Positions 1 through 5,397 of a stretch of 9,795 nucleotides of DNA are shown here, piece after piece. The notes beneath the pieces are model-generated. The model was not told where the DNA came from, did not search any database, and was given only the letters and a program-made list of their open reading frames with translations. Made by a program: the position numbers and the translations under genes. Source of the DNA: Candidatus Wildermuthbacteria bacterium GWA2_46_15 (lineage in GTDB: Bacteria > Patescibacteriota > Minisyncoccia > Minisyncoccales > GWA2-46-15); assembly GCA_001823105.1 (NCBI GenBank), contig MHTO01000026.1, forward strand, positions 1 through 9,795. Direction: 5' to 3'. How positions within the stretch are numbered: position 1 is the stretch's first letter; each line of letters starts with the position of its first letter.

Positions 1-620
1 GGGCTATCCCATTTCATGATGTGCTCCGGTTGGTTGGTTACCCAGAGCAAAAAATCCCAGGGTTTCTTTTTCTCCGGGTCCACCTCGACGCGGCGGCCGC
101 TCAGCTGCTTCTTTAAATTAAGCCTTGCGAATTGGGCGTAGCCCGGAAACTTGGCGGTATCGAAAACCAGGCCGGTCTTGGTCCGGTAAACAAACTCGTT
201 CTTCTCGATCTTCTTGATAAGCTTTATTTGTTCTTTGATATGGTTGGTGGCCCGGCACAAAACGTCCGGTTTCTGGATATTGAGCAAAGTCAGGCTTTCT
301 CGGAACTGCTGGATATACTTGTCGGCGATCTCCCAGACGGTCAACCCTTCTCTCTTGGCTCCCTTTTCCATCTTGTCTTCGCCCGCGTCTTCGTCCGAAG
401 TCAAATGGCCGACGTCGGTAATGTTCATGACCCACTTGACCCTATACCCCAAGTATCTCAAAAACCGGATCAGAACGTCCCACTGGACGTAGGCGTACAT
501 GTGACCGATGTGCTGGTTCCAATAGACGGTCGGTCCGCAGGAGTAAATGCCGACCAATTTGGGCTTTATCGGCTTAAAATTTTCTAGTTTTCTCGTTAAG
601 GTATTGTAGAACTGAATCAT
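1..620 (-). CDS. cysS: Cysteinyl-tRNA synthetase, N-terminal part (runs off left edge)
   Basis: This class I aminoacyl-tRNA synthetase charges tRNA-Cys with cysteine in the cytoplasm. About 206 N-terminal residues are visible, of roughly 460 usual for the family; the gene continues beyond position 1. Seen: CGPTVY at residues 28-33, whose Cys28 is the expected first zinc ligand; the class I signature HIGH at 37-40 (many CysRS have HIGN); a NITDVGHLTSDEDAGEDKMEKGA-like stretch (residues about 66-85), a form of the NITDVDDK region; and the DFLLW segment near residue 189, equivalent to the DFALWK element. The ATG at 620-618 is chosen because the protein aligns from its first residues with the family (MIQFYNTLTRK). 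No Shine-Dalgarno precedes it, but an extended -10 promoter sits just upstream. It diverges from the gtrA-like gene. MetRS was considered and rejected because of the CGPTVY and TDV motifs. Confidence 0.94.
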   Translation of the reverse strand, partial: MIQFYNTLTRKLENFKPIKPKLVGIYSCGPTVYWNQHIGHMYAYVQWDVLIRFLRYLGYRVKWVMNITDVGHLTSDEDAGEDKMEKGAKREGLTVWEIADKYIQQFRESLTLLNIQKPDVLCRATNHIKEQIKLIKKIEKNEFVYRTKTGLVFDTAKFPGYAQFARLNLKKQLSGRRVEVDPEKKKPWDFLLWVTNQPEHIMKWDS

Positions 621-627
621 ATTGTTT

Positions 628-655
628 AATTTACCATTTTTTACCATTTTTTCAA
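628..655 (-). promoter_or_regulatory. Predicted promoter of cysS, near-leaderless
   Basis: On the minus strand, TTGAAA (655-650) is followed by a 16-bp spacer and TAAATT (633-628), preceded by the extended -10 dinucleotide TG (TGG TAAATT). A start about seven bases downstream falls at 621-622, one or two bases before the cysS ATG at 620. The spacer contains a ten-base direct repeat TTACCATTTT (plus strand, 631-640 and 641-650). Read by eye; no transcription data. Confidence 0.45.
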
Positions 656-673
656 AGCGGTAAAAAGTTGGGT

Positions 674-702
674 TTGTTATCTCCTAAAAACTATGTTAAA
701 TT
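674..702 (+). promoter_or_regulatory. Predicted leaderless promoter of the gtrA-like gene
   Basis: TTGTTA (674-679), a 17-bp spacer, and TAAATT (697-702) with an extended -10 TG at 694-695 (TGTTAAATT). Six bases separate the -10 from the ATG at 709, so transcription would start at about the A of the start codon. No Shine-Dalgarno lies before this ATG, which agrees with a leaderless message. Confidence 0.45.
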
Positions 703-708
703 AAAACC

Positions 709-1326
709 ATGAGAAAAGATATTATCGTTTCTCTGGTCATCGGGGAGATCAGCGCTTGGCTGATGTTGCTAATTTTTAAAAATATTGGGAACCTGCCTTT
801 TGGATTCGACAAGCTCACCACAAGTTGGTGGCTCCTGCCGATCGTTTTTCCGCTACTCTGCGCCGGAGGAATGGTCGTCGCCCTGTTTTTCAAGAAAAGG
901 CTGTCTATTCTTTACCAGTTCGCCAAGTTCTTTTTGGTGGGCGGCCTGAACGTGCTGGTGGACCTGGGCGTCTTAAACCTCTTGATTATTATTTCCGCCA
1001 TCAGCGCCGGTCTCTGGTACTCCGTCTTTAAGGGGATTTCCTTTTTGGTCGCCACCGTCAATTCCTACTTCTGGAACAAGAATTGGACCTTTGCGCCTCA
1101 GCGGCGCATCCGCCGAGGAGGCGGATCGGCTGAGTTTGGTCAATTTCTGATTATTAGTACGGTTGGTTTTCTTATCAATGTCGGCGTCGCTTCTCTGGTG
1201 GTTAACCTCATTGGCCCCCAATTCGGATTAGCCCTCAAGACCTGGGCCAATGTCGGCGCTTTGCTGGGCAGCGTAGCAGGATTAATGTGGAATTTCATAG
1301 GGTACAAGTTTGTGGTATTCAAATAA
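709..1326 (+). CDS. GtrA-like family membrane protein
   Basis: This is a polytopic inner-membrane protein of the GtrA-like family (PF04138 type), whose members are linked to movement or flipping of polyprenyl-linked sugars for cell-surface polysaccharides. Seen: about six hydrophobic segments, near residues 5-23, 40-61, 71-95, 102-122, 146-168 and 178-200. The last four match the GtrA core, with the typical FAKFFLVGGLNVLVD entry (71-85), the NSYFWNKNWTF motif (118-128) that resembles family NxxxNRxWTF, and a C-terminal WNFIGYKFVVF. The first two segments are an N-terminal addition to the usual four-helix unit. Residues 130-142 (PQRRIRRGGGSAE), in the loop between helices 4 and 5, are encoded by a GC palindrome and look like an in-frame insertion. 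The substrate cannot be told. The neighbours (cysS divergent, dnaX 4 bp downstream) do not point to a glycan pathway. Confidence 0.85.
   Translation: MRKDIIVSLVIGEISAWLMLLIFKNIGNLPFGFDKLTTSWWLLPIVFPLLCAGGMVVALFFKKRLSILYQFAKFFLVGGLNVLVDLGVLNLLIIISAISAGLWYSVFKGISFLVATVNSYFWNKNWTFAPQRRIRRGGGSAEFGQFLIISTVGFLINVGVASLVVNLIGPQFGLALKTWANVGALLGSVAGLMWNFIGYKFVVFK
1097..1134. repeat. Palindromic element inside the gtrA-like coding sequence
   Basis: A two-tier hairpin: an outer 6-bp stem CTCAGC/GCTGAG (1097-1102 and 1129-1134) and an inner perfect 7-bp stem ATCCGCC/GGCGGAT (1108-1114 and 1120-1126) around a GAGGA loop. The inner part matches the palindromes at 2858-2909 on the opposite strand (loop TCTTC, i.e. 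GAAGA). It is read in frame as 13 residues rich in Arg and Gly. Confidence 0.8.
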
Positions 1327-1330
1327 CCAT

Positions 1331-2440
1331 ATGTCTCAGGTCTTCTACCGCAAATACAGACCAAAAACATTCAGCGAAGTCATCGGCCAGGAACACGTCG
1401 TCAAAACTCTGACCAATGCTCTAAAGTCCGGAGTTATCTCCCACGGCTATTTATTTTCGGGCCCGAGAGGGTCAGGCAAAACTACCATGGCCCGTCTTTT
1501 GGCTAAAGCCGTCAATTGCTTGGACCGAAAAGGATCTGAACCATGCAATCAATGCGACAGCTGTATTGAAATTAATGGAAGCAGGGCGATTGACTTGATC
1601 GAGATTGACGCGGCCTCTTCGGGCGGCATTGACCAAATCCGGGAATTAAAAGAGGGGATTCATTTTTCTCCGACCAAATCCAAATATAAAATCTTCATCA
1701 TCGATGAGTCGCACCAGCTGAGCAAGGAAGCGGCTAACGCCCTTTTGAAAACCTTGGAAGAACCACCCTCTCACGCCATTTTTATCCTGGCCACGACCGA
1801 AATCCATAAGATGATTCCCACCATCATTTCCCGCTGCCAGCATTTCGACTTTAGGCGGCTGACCCTGCCCGAGATTATCCAGCGCCTGGGAATAATTTCA
1901 GAAAAAGAGGGGATTAAGATCGAAAAACCCGCCCTCGAATTGATCGCTTTAAATTCAGGGGGGTCTTTCCGGGACGCCGAAAGCATTCTCGACCAGGCCG
2001 CCACTTTTTCTTCTCAAATAGGAAAAAAAGAAACCACCATTTCGGTTGAGGATTTAAGAGAGTTGTTGGGCGTGGTGGAAATGGGAAAGATCAGCCGATT
2101 GGTTGATTTATTGTCCGACAAAAAGACGGCCCCGGCCATTGGCGCCCTGAACGAAGCCTTTGACCAAGGGGCGGATCTGCAGCAGCTGGCCATCGAACTG
2201 ATCGGCTATCTCCACGCCACCTTGATGTTCAAGATCGGCGGCCCGGAACTCCACAATCCATTGATCGATGGCCTGACCGATGAAGAATTCCAAAAATTAA
2301 AAGAGCAGGCGGCTAAGCTTAAAGAAGAAGAGCTTCGCCGCCTGATCAATCTTTTGCTCGAGGCGCAAAACCGCATGAAATCTTCACCGATTATCCAATT
2401 ACCCCTGGAGCTTGCCATCGCCGAGTTCTGTGGTATATAA
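1331..2440 (+). CDS. dnaX: DNA polymerase III clamp-loader subunit gamma (short DnaX)
   Basis: DnaX is the ATPase core of the clamp loader that places the sliding clamp on primed DNA at the replication fork. Seen in 369 residues: the N-terminal YRKYRPKTF element (6-14), Walker A GPRGSGKTT (44-52), the four zinc cysteines Cys63, Cys72, Cys75 and Cys78, Walker B IFIIDE (121-126) followed by SH rather than the usual VH, the sensor TTE (155-157), the arginine-finger motif SRC (167-169), and a helical collar region to the end. It stops after the collar, so it is a gamma-type protein with no tau tail for contacting the helicase and polymerase; E. coli tau is 643 residues. The ATG at 1331 is chosen because MSQVFYRKYRPKTF is the usual start; the frame is also open from a TTG at 1310, inside the preceding gene. 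No Shine-Dalgarno is evident; the 4-bp gap to the gtrA-like gene suggests co-transcription. Confidence 0.95.
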   Translation: MSQVFYRKYRPKTFSEVIGQEHVVKTLTNALKSGVISHGYLFSGPRGSGKTTMARLLAKAVNCLDRKGSEPCNQCDSCIEINGSRAIDLIEIDAASSGGIDQIRELKEGIHFSPTKSKYKIFIIDESHQLSKEAANALLKTLEEPPSHAIFILATTEIHKMIPTIISRCQHFDFRRLTLPEIIQRLGIISEKEGIKIEKPALELIALNSGGSFRDAESILDQAATFSSQIGKKETTISVEDLRELLGVVEMGKISRLVDLLSDKKTAPAIGALNEAFDQGADLQQLAIELIGYLHATLMFKIGGPELHNPLIDGLTDEEFQKLKEQAAKLKEEELRRLINLLLEAQNRMKSSPIIQLPLELAIAEFCGI

Positions 2441-2452
2441 AGAGAGAGATTT

Positions 2453-2514
2453 CACATTGCGGGGTCGTCTCGCCTCGCCGGCGAGCGCCGAGGAGGCGCT
2501 AACGACAGGACGCT
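2453..2514 (+). pseudogene. tRNA-Gln 5' fragment interrupted by a palindrome
   Basis: Positions 2453-2470 (CACATTGCGGGGTCGTCT) repeat exactly at 2922-2939, covering the 5-bp leader and the first 13 bases of the intact tRNA-Gln. The match resumes at 2501 (AACGACAGGAC, one mismatch against AACGGCAGGAC) after a 30-bp insert and fades near 2514. The rest of a tRNA (anticodon arm, T arm, 3' acceptor strand) is absent, so this is a remnant. The two bases CT flank the insert on both sides, possibly a 2-bp target duplication. Confidence 0.7.
2471..2500. repeat. Palindromic element inserted in the tRNA remnant
   Basis: A 30-bp GC-rich insert. It contains AGCGCC/GGCGCT (2484-2489 and 2495-2500) around a GAGGA loop, the same loop as the element inside the gtrA-like gene, and a perfect 12-bp palindrome CTCGCCGGCGAG (2474-2485). 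CGCCTC (2471-2476) can also pair with GAGGCG (2493-2498). The insertion point corresponds to the D-loop between tRNA bases 13 and 14. Confidence 0.7.
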
Positions 2515-2549
2515 AAAGACCATCGACCAAATAGGAGCAAACCGCTATT

Positions 2550-2816
2550 ATGTGGTATGTTTACATCCTCAAAAGTCAGAAAAATAAAAGATTATATACG
2601 GGCATAACCAACGATCTAAAAAGAAGATTTTCCGAGCATAACTCTAATAGGGGTGGTAAATACACAAGTAGAAACGCACCTTTTAAGCTAATATTCTACG
2701 AGGCTTATTCAAATAAGAGAGATGCCGCTGAAGCTGAAAAGTTTTTCAAAAGCGGATACGGAAGAGAGGTGTTGAAAAAAGACAAGTTAAAACATTATTT
2801 TGAAACGAATAGATGA
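2550..2816 (+). CDS. GIY-YIG domain nuclease-like protein (UPF0213/COG2827 type)
   Basis: This is an 88-residue single-domain GIY-YIG protein. The superfamily includes UvrC, homing endonucleases and restriction enzymes; the small stand-alone members have no settled role. Seen: YVYIL (3-7) and YTGIT (16-20) form the two name motifs, followed by LKRRFSEHN (23-31) with the catalytic-type Arg and the conserved His, GGKYT (35-39), and Glu63 in AAEAEKFFK as the candidate metal-binding residue. The start is supported by AGGAG at 2533-2537, though 12 bases from the ATG is long. The coding sequence is visibly richer in A+T than its neighbours, and it lies between two direct copies of the tRNA-Gln 5' end with palindromes on both sides. 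Both facts fit a mobile or recently acquired cassette. It is not a full UvrC (no Cho/UvrBC regions). Confidence 0.88.
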   Translation: MWYVYILKSQKNKRLYTGITNDLKRRFSEHNSNRGGKYTSRNAPFKLIFYEAYSNKRDAAEAEKFFKSGYGREVLKKDKLKHYFETNR

Positions 2817-2857
2817 ACGGATTCGTTAGAAAGGGCACGTGCGCCGACGGAGAGCGA

Positions 2858-2924
2858 ATCCGCCTCTTCGGCGGATGTGCCGATGAGCACATCCGCCTCT
2901 TCGGCGGATGTGCCGATGAGGCAC
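2858..2924. repeat. Two tandem palindromic repeat units before tRNA-Gln
   Basis: Two near-identical units, 2858-2890 (33 bp) and 2891-2924 (34 bp, one extra G), each with the hairpin ATCCGCC-TCTTC-GGCGGAT followed by GTGCCGATGAG. In the second unit the stem extends to a perfect 10 bp, CACATCCGCC/GGCGGATGTG (2888-2897 and 2903-2912). The end of unit two forms another hairpin, GTGCC-GATGA-GGCAC (2910-2924), two bases before the tRNA. Confidence 0.85.
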
Positions 2925-2926
2925 AT

Positions 2927-2997
2927 TGCGGGGTCGTCTAACGGCAGGACAGCTTCCTTTGGAGAAGCATATTTTGGTTCGAATCCAAGCCCCGCAG
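2927..2997 (+). tRNA. tRNA-Gln (anticodon TTG)
   Basis: A full cloverleaf can be drawn. The acceptor stem TGCGGGG (2927-2933) pairs perfectly with CCCCGCA (2990-2996). The D arm has GTC (2936-2938) against GAC (2948-2950) and loop residues AACGGCAG. The anticodon stem GCTTC/GAAGC (2952-2956 and 2964-2968) is perfect, around loop CTTTGGA with anticodon TTG at 2959-2961. The variable loop is 4 bases, and the T arm carries TTCGAAT (2978-2984). The discriminator is G at 2997. The weak U1-A72 pair and G73 are known identity features of tRNA-Gln. CCA is not encoded, so a CCA-adding enzyme is required. The gene sits tightly between hairpin repeats, with no obvious promoter of its own. Confidence 0.95.
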
Positions 2998-3046
2998 CAA
3001 AATGCTTCGCATTTTGTCCCGAGTGAGGCGTAATCCGACGAGGGAC
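2998..3046. repeat. Two palindromes directly after tRNA-Gln
   Basis: The first hairpin, CAAAATGC-TTC-GCATTTTG (2998-3005 and 3009-3016, 8 bp perfect), begins at the base after the tRNA discriminator. The second pairs GTCCC (3016-3020) with GGGAC (3042-3046) and has adjacent tandem G-A mismatches and a further G-C pair inside. Neither is followed by a T run, so neither looks like a classical terminator; they may be dispersed repeats or act in 3' trimming. Confidence 0.65.
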
Positions 3047-3060
3047 TACATTTGCGAGGA

Positions 3061-3108
3061 AGTACTGAGCACAACAGCGCGAAGCTCAGATAAAGGGTTG
3101 GCACCGCG
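3061..3108 (+). promoter_or_regulatory. T-box-like motif upstream of the HD gene (possible remnant)
   Basis: AGGGTTGGCACCGCG (3094-3108) differs from the T-box core AGGGTGGNACCGCG by one extra T and keeps the TGGCACC bulge that would pair with a tRNA 3' end having G73. Just before it is a 6-bp hairpin CTGAGC/GCTCAG (3065-3070 and 3084-3089), placed like stem III, and an AGTA (3061-3064) like the stem I bulge. A full stem I with specifier loop and the usual downstream CGTCCCT partner are not seen, so it may be decayed or coincidental. Alternatively, TTGGCA (3098-3103), 18 bp and TTTAAT (3122-3127) read as an ordinary promoter overlapping the motif. Confidence 0.35.
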
Positions 3109-3127
3109 AGAAAAAACTTAATTTAAT

Positions 3128-3133
3128 AAAGGA
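3128..3133 (+). promoter_or_regulatory. Ribosome binding site of the HD gene
   Basis: AAAGGA ends six bases before the ATG at 3140. It is the clearest Shine-Dalgarno in the window and fixes the start. It contrasts with the SD-less starts of cysS, the gtrA-like gene and thpR. Confidence 0.7.
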
Positions 3134-3139
3134 ATCCAA

Positions 3140-3778
3140 ATGAATAAGAAAATTCTCTTTTTGATACAGCAAGCCGGGCTGTTGTTGCAAATGCCCCGGT
3201 CGCACGTGCGTAATCTAGGAACCGCTTTTGATACCGTCGCTTCCCACAGCCACCACGCCTCAATTATTGCCTATTGCCTGGCGCGAATGGAAAAACTCAA
3301 CCACGAAGAGGCGATGAAGGCGTTGAGCATGGCCGCTTTTCATGACCTGGCCGAAGGACGGACAGGGGATCTGGATTTTGTCTCAAAAAATTACACCAAA
3401 GACGACGAGGAACAAGCGATCAAAGACCAGTTTAAAAACATAGATTTCGGAGCCGATCTGGAAAAACTGCTCAAAGAGTATAATGAAAGAAAAACATTGA
3501 TCTCTAAATGCGCGAAGGATGCTGATTCGCTGGCGCAGATGTATCACGAATGGGTTTTAACATGGAGAGGAAATAAGCTCGCCCAACAGTGGTTCGAAGG
3601 GGATTTCATTGCTCGCGTTCCTTATTTTGACACAAAGTCGGCAAAAAAGCTGGCTTTCGCTATGAAAGACAGCAATCCCAACGAGTGGTGGTGGGATGAA
3701 TTCGTCGCGAAAGACGGTGAAGCCAAAACAAAAAAACATTTGCTCGGGAAGAATTACTCGAACAAAAAGAAGAAATAA
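3140..3778 (+). CDS. HD-domain phosphohydrolase, YfbR/5'-nucleotidase-like
   Basis: A 212-residue cytoplasmic metal-dependent phosphohydrolase of the HD superfamily. Seen: His36 in VASHSHHASIIAY, corresponding to the first metal-binding His; the HD pair at 68-69 within FHDLAEGRTGDL (67-78), close to the HDLAEARTGD signature of YfbR-like HD proteins (COG1896 type); and Asp127 in KDAD as the last ligand. The family includes deoxynucleoside 5'-monophosphatases, so nucleotide-pool cleaning is a reasonable guess, but the substrate is not shown by sequence. The C-terminus is Lys-rich (KKHLLGKNYSNKKKK). It has a good Shine-Dalgarno and follows the tRNA-Gln and T-box-like region. obg begins 61 bp later on the same strand, so the two may share a transcript. 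Confidence 0.85.
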   Translation: MNKKILFLIQQAGLLLQMPRSHVRNLGTAFDTVASHSHHASIIAYCLARMEKLNHEEAMKALSMAAFHDLAEGRTGDLDFVSKNYTKDDEEQAIKDQFKNIDFGADLEKLLKEYNERKTLISKCAKDADSLAQMYHEWVLTWRGNKLAQQWFEGDFIARVPYFDTKSAKKLAFAMKDSNPNEWWWDEFVAKDGEAKTKKHLLGKNYSNKKKK

Positions 3779-3839
3779 TAGCTCCGATCAAAACGTACCG
3801 TTCCGGAAGTTAAAAGTCGCTGAAATTTCGCAAAAAATA

Positions 3840-4802
3840 ATGCTCATCGATGAAGTTGAAATAGAAATAAAGGCGGGCCATGGCGGAAAGGGCGCAGTGG
3901 CGTTTAATAAAAACATGAAAAGCCTCGGGCCGGTCGGAGGATCGGGCGGCCGAGGCGGCAGCGTCTATGCCGAAGGCGTCTCCGATCTCACCGCCCTCCA
4001 GCAGTTCCGCTTTAAAAAGGTGTTTTCGGCCGGGGACGGCCGGGACGGCCGCGGCCAATTCCGCGACGGTTACAACGCCGGTGATTTCGTCCTAAAACTT
4101 CCCATTGGCACTGTCGCCCACAACCTTACCAGCGGCCGCGAAATTAACTTTGAAAAGATCGGCGAGCGGATCCTCCTCGCCGCTGGCGGCCGGGGCGGGA
4201 AAGGCAATTTTCAATTTCGTTCTTCGACCAACACGACGCCGAAACAAGCGCAGCCGGGTCTGCCCGGAGAGCATTTTGCCTTCCGACTCGAACTCAAGTT
4301 TATCGCCGATATCGGCTTGGTGGGATTGCCGAATGTCGGCAAATCAAGCTGGCTCAACGAGCTAACCAACGCCAAAAGCAAAGTCGCCAATTATCCCTTT
4401 ACCACACTTGAACCCAACCTGGGCGCCTACTACGAACTCATCCTCGCCGATATTCCCGGGCTCATTGAAGGTTCATCCAGCGGCCGGGGGCTGGGTATCA
4501 AATTCCTCCGCCATATTGAACGGACGCATATTCTTTTCCACCTCATTTCCGCGGAATCTGCCGATCCTTTGAAAGACTATGAAATCATCCGCCGAGAGCT
4601 GGGTGCGTGGAACACAGAACTTCTCAAAAAGCCCGAGCGTCTTTTTCTGACAAAAAGCGACTTGGCCACACCGGCAGAAATCAATAAAAAATTATCGGCG
4701 CTCAAAAAAATAGATCGCCGTGTAGTGGCAATCTCCGTGAACGACCCGAAAAGCCTAAAAAGGGTAGAAAAGATCCTGAATACTATCAAGGATGAGAAAT
4801 AG
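3840..4802 (+). CDS. obgE: GTPase Obg (short form without OCT domain)
   Basis: Obg is an essential GTPase that binds the large ribosomal subunit and couples ribosome maturation to growth state. Seen in 320 residues: the Gly-rich Obg fold (about 1-157) with GHGGKGAVAF (13-22), GPVGGSGGRGGSVY (30-43) and AAGGRGGKGN (114-123); then the G domain with G1 GLPNVGKSS (162-170), the YPFTT switch (185-189), G3 DIPG (204-207), G4 TKSD (271-274, where NKxD is common), and a weak G5 ISV. The protein ends with the G domain; the C-terminal OCT domain found in many Obg proteins is missing. The ATG at 3840 is chosen because MLIDEVEIEIKAG aligns with the family start. An ATG at 3696 in the same frame would add 48 unrelated residues overlapping the HD gene. 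No clear Shine-Dalgarno is present. It converges on efp, 12 bp away, with no evident terminator between. Confidence 0.94.
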   Translation: MLIDEVEIEIKAGHGGKGAVAFNKNMKSLGPVGGSGGRGGSVYAEGVSDLTALQQFRFKKVFSAGDGRDGRGQFRDGYNAGDFVLKLPIGTVAHNLTSGREINFEKIGERILLAAGGRGGKGNFQFRSSTNTTPKQAQPGLPGEHFAFRLELKFIADIGLVGLPNVGKSSWLNELTNAKSKVANYPFTTLEPNLGAYYELILADIPGLIEGSSSGRGLGIKFLRHIERTHILFHLISAESADPLKDYEIIRRELGAWNTELLKKPERLFLTKSDLATPAEINKKLSALKKIDRRVVAISVNDPKSLKRVEKILNTIKDEK

Positions 4803-4814
4803 ATAAAAGAATGC

Positions 4815-5378
4815 TCATTCAACTCTCCGGCTGTATTCTCCGGTTTCGGTATTGATCTCGATGACGTCATCGGTTTCAACGAAAAGGGGGACGTTAATAA
4901 TGGCTCCGGTTTCGAGGACCACGGCTTTAACTCCGCCCTGGGCGCGATCTCCTTTGATTCCCGGCGGCGCTTCCGTCACTTTTAATTGAACTTTAACCGG
5001 CGAAGAAAGGCTGATAATTTTTTCTTTGAATATCAAGGCCTCGCTGACTACGCCTTGTTTTAAGAAAGGGGCGGCGGAACCGATTTGTTCCTCGGTCAGC
5101 TCAAAACGATTTCTGGGATTATCCTCTTGGCAAAAGAAAAATTTACCGTTGTGACCGTAAAGATATTTCGCCTTGAGTTTCTGCAAATCCGCTTCCTTAA
5201 AATTATCGCTGGAATGAAAACCGCATTCAATAACCTTGCCCGAAATCATACTTTTCATCTTGACTTGAGCGATGCCCTCTCGCTGAGCTTTTTTCATCTG
5301 ACTGAATTCTAAAACCTCCCAAGGTTCTCCCTCGTAGATAAAGCGAACTCCTCTTCTCAAATCAAAATAACCGAGCAT
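4815..5378 (-). CDS. efp: Elongation factor P
   Basis: EF-P binds between the P and E sites of the ribosome and helps peptide bonds form at proline runs. The 187-residue length is normal for three OB-like domains. Seen: the N-terminal KOW-like domain beginning MLGYFDLRRGVRFIYEGEPW, the middle domain with RFELTEEQIG, and the C-terminal signature VPLFVETDDVIEINTETGEYSRR. Odd point: the domain I loop that normally reads PGKG, with the modified Lys34, here reads KKAQREG (29-35), so the equivalent position is Gln32, next to Arg33. It is the last gene of the minus-strand group, 19 bp after fmt. A TAGG near the start is the only weak ribosome-binding candidate. Confidence 0.93.
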   Translation of the reverse strand: MLGYFDLRRGVRFIYEGEPWEVLEFSQMKKAQREGIAQVKMKSMISGKVIECGFHSSDNFKEADLQKLKAKYLYGHNGKFFFCQEDNPRNRFELTEEQIGSAAPFLKQGVVSEALIFKEKIISLSSPVKVQLKVTEAPPGIKGDRAQGGVKAVVLETGAIINVPLFVETDDVIEINTETGEYSRRVE

Positions 5379-5397
5379 AGCCTACACGGGGTGAGTA

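Noticed and set aside
118..587. Open frames on both strands (118-435 minus, 132-587 plus, 214-492 plus)
   Set aside because: They overlap cysS, whose frame carries CGPTVY, HIGH and other family motifs; the others have no recognisable content.
1310..1330. Upstream TTG start for dnaX
   Set aside because: It would add seven unrelated residues inside the gtrA-like gene; the ATG at 1331 matches the usual DnaX N-terminus.
2858..2924. Possible CRISPR array
   Set aside because: Only two directly abutting units with no spacers, and the units are strong palindromes; this is a tandem repeat.
2998..3046. Intrinsic terminator after tRNA-Gln
   Set aside because: The hairpins are real, but no T run follows either one, so they are listed as repeats.
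2826..3104. Minus-strand frame of 92 codons
   Set aside because: It is read across palindromic repeats and the reverse of tRNA-Gln, giving repeated HIRRRGG peptides; no coding signal.
3696..3839. Upstream start for obg overlapping the HD gene
   Set aside because: The 48 extra residues do not resemble Obg and would overlap the HD gene; the ATG at 3840 fits the family start.
4803..4814. Terminator between convergent obg and efp
   Set aside because: Only 12 bp lie between the stops and no stable hairpin with a T run is seen.
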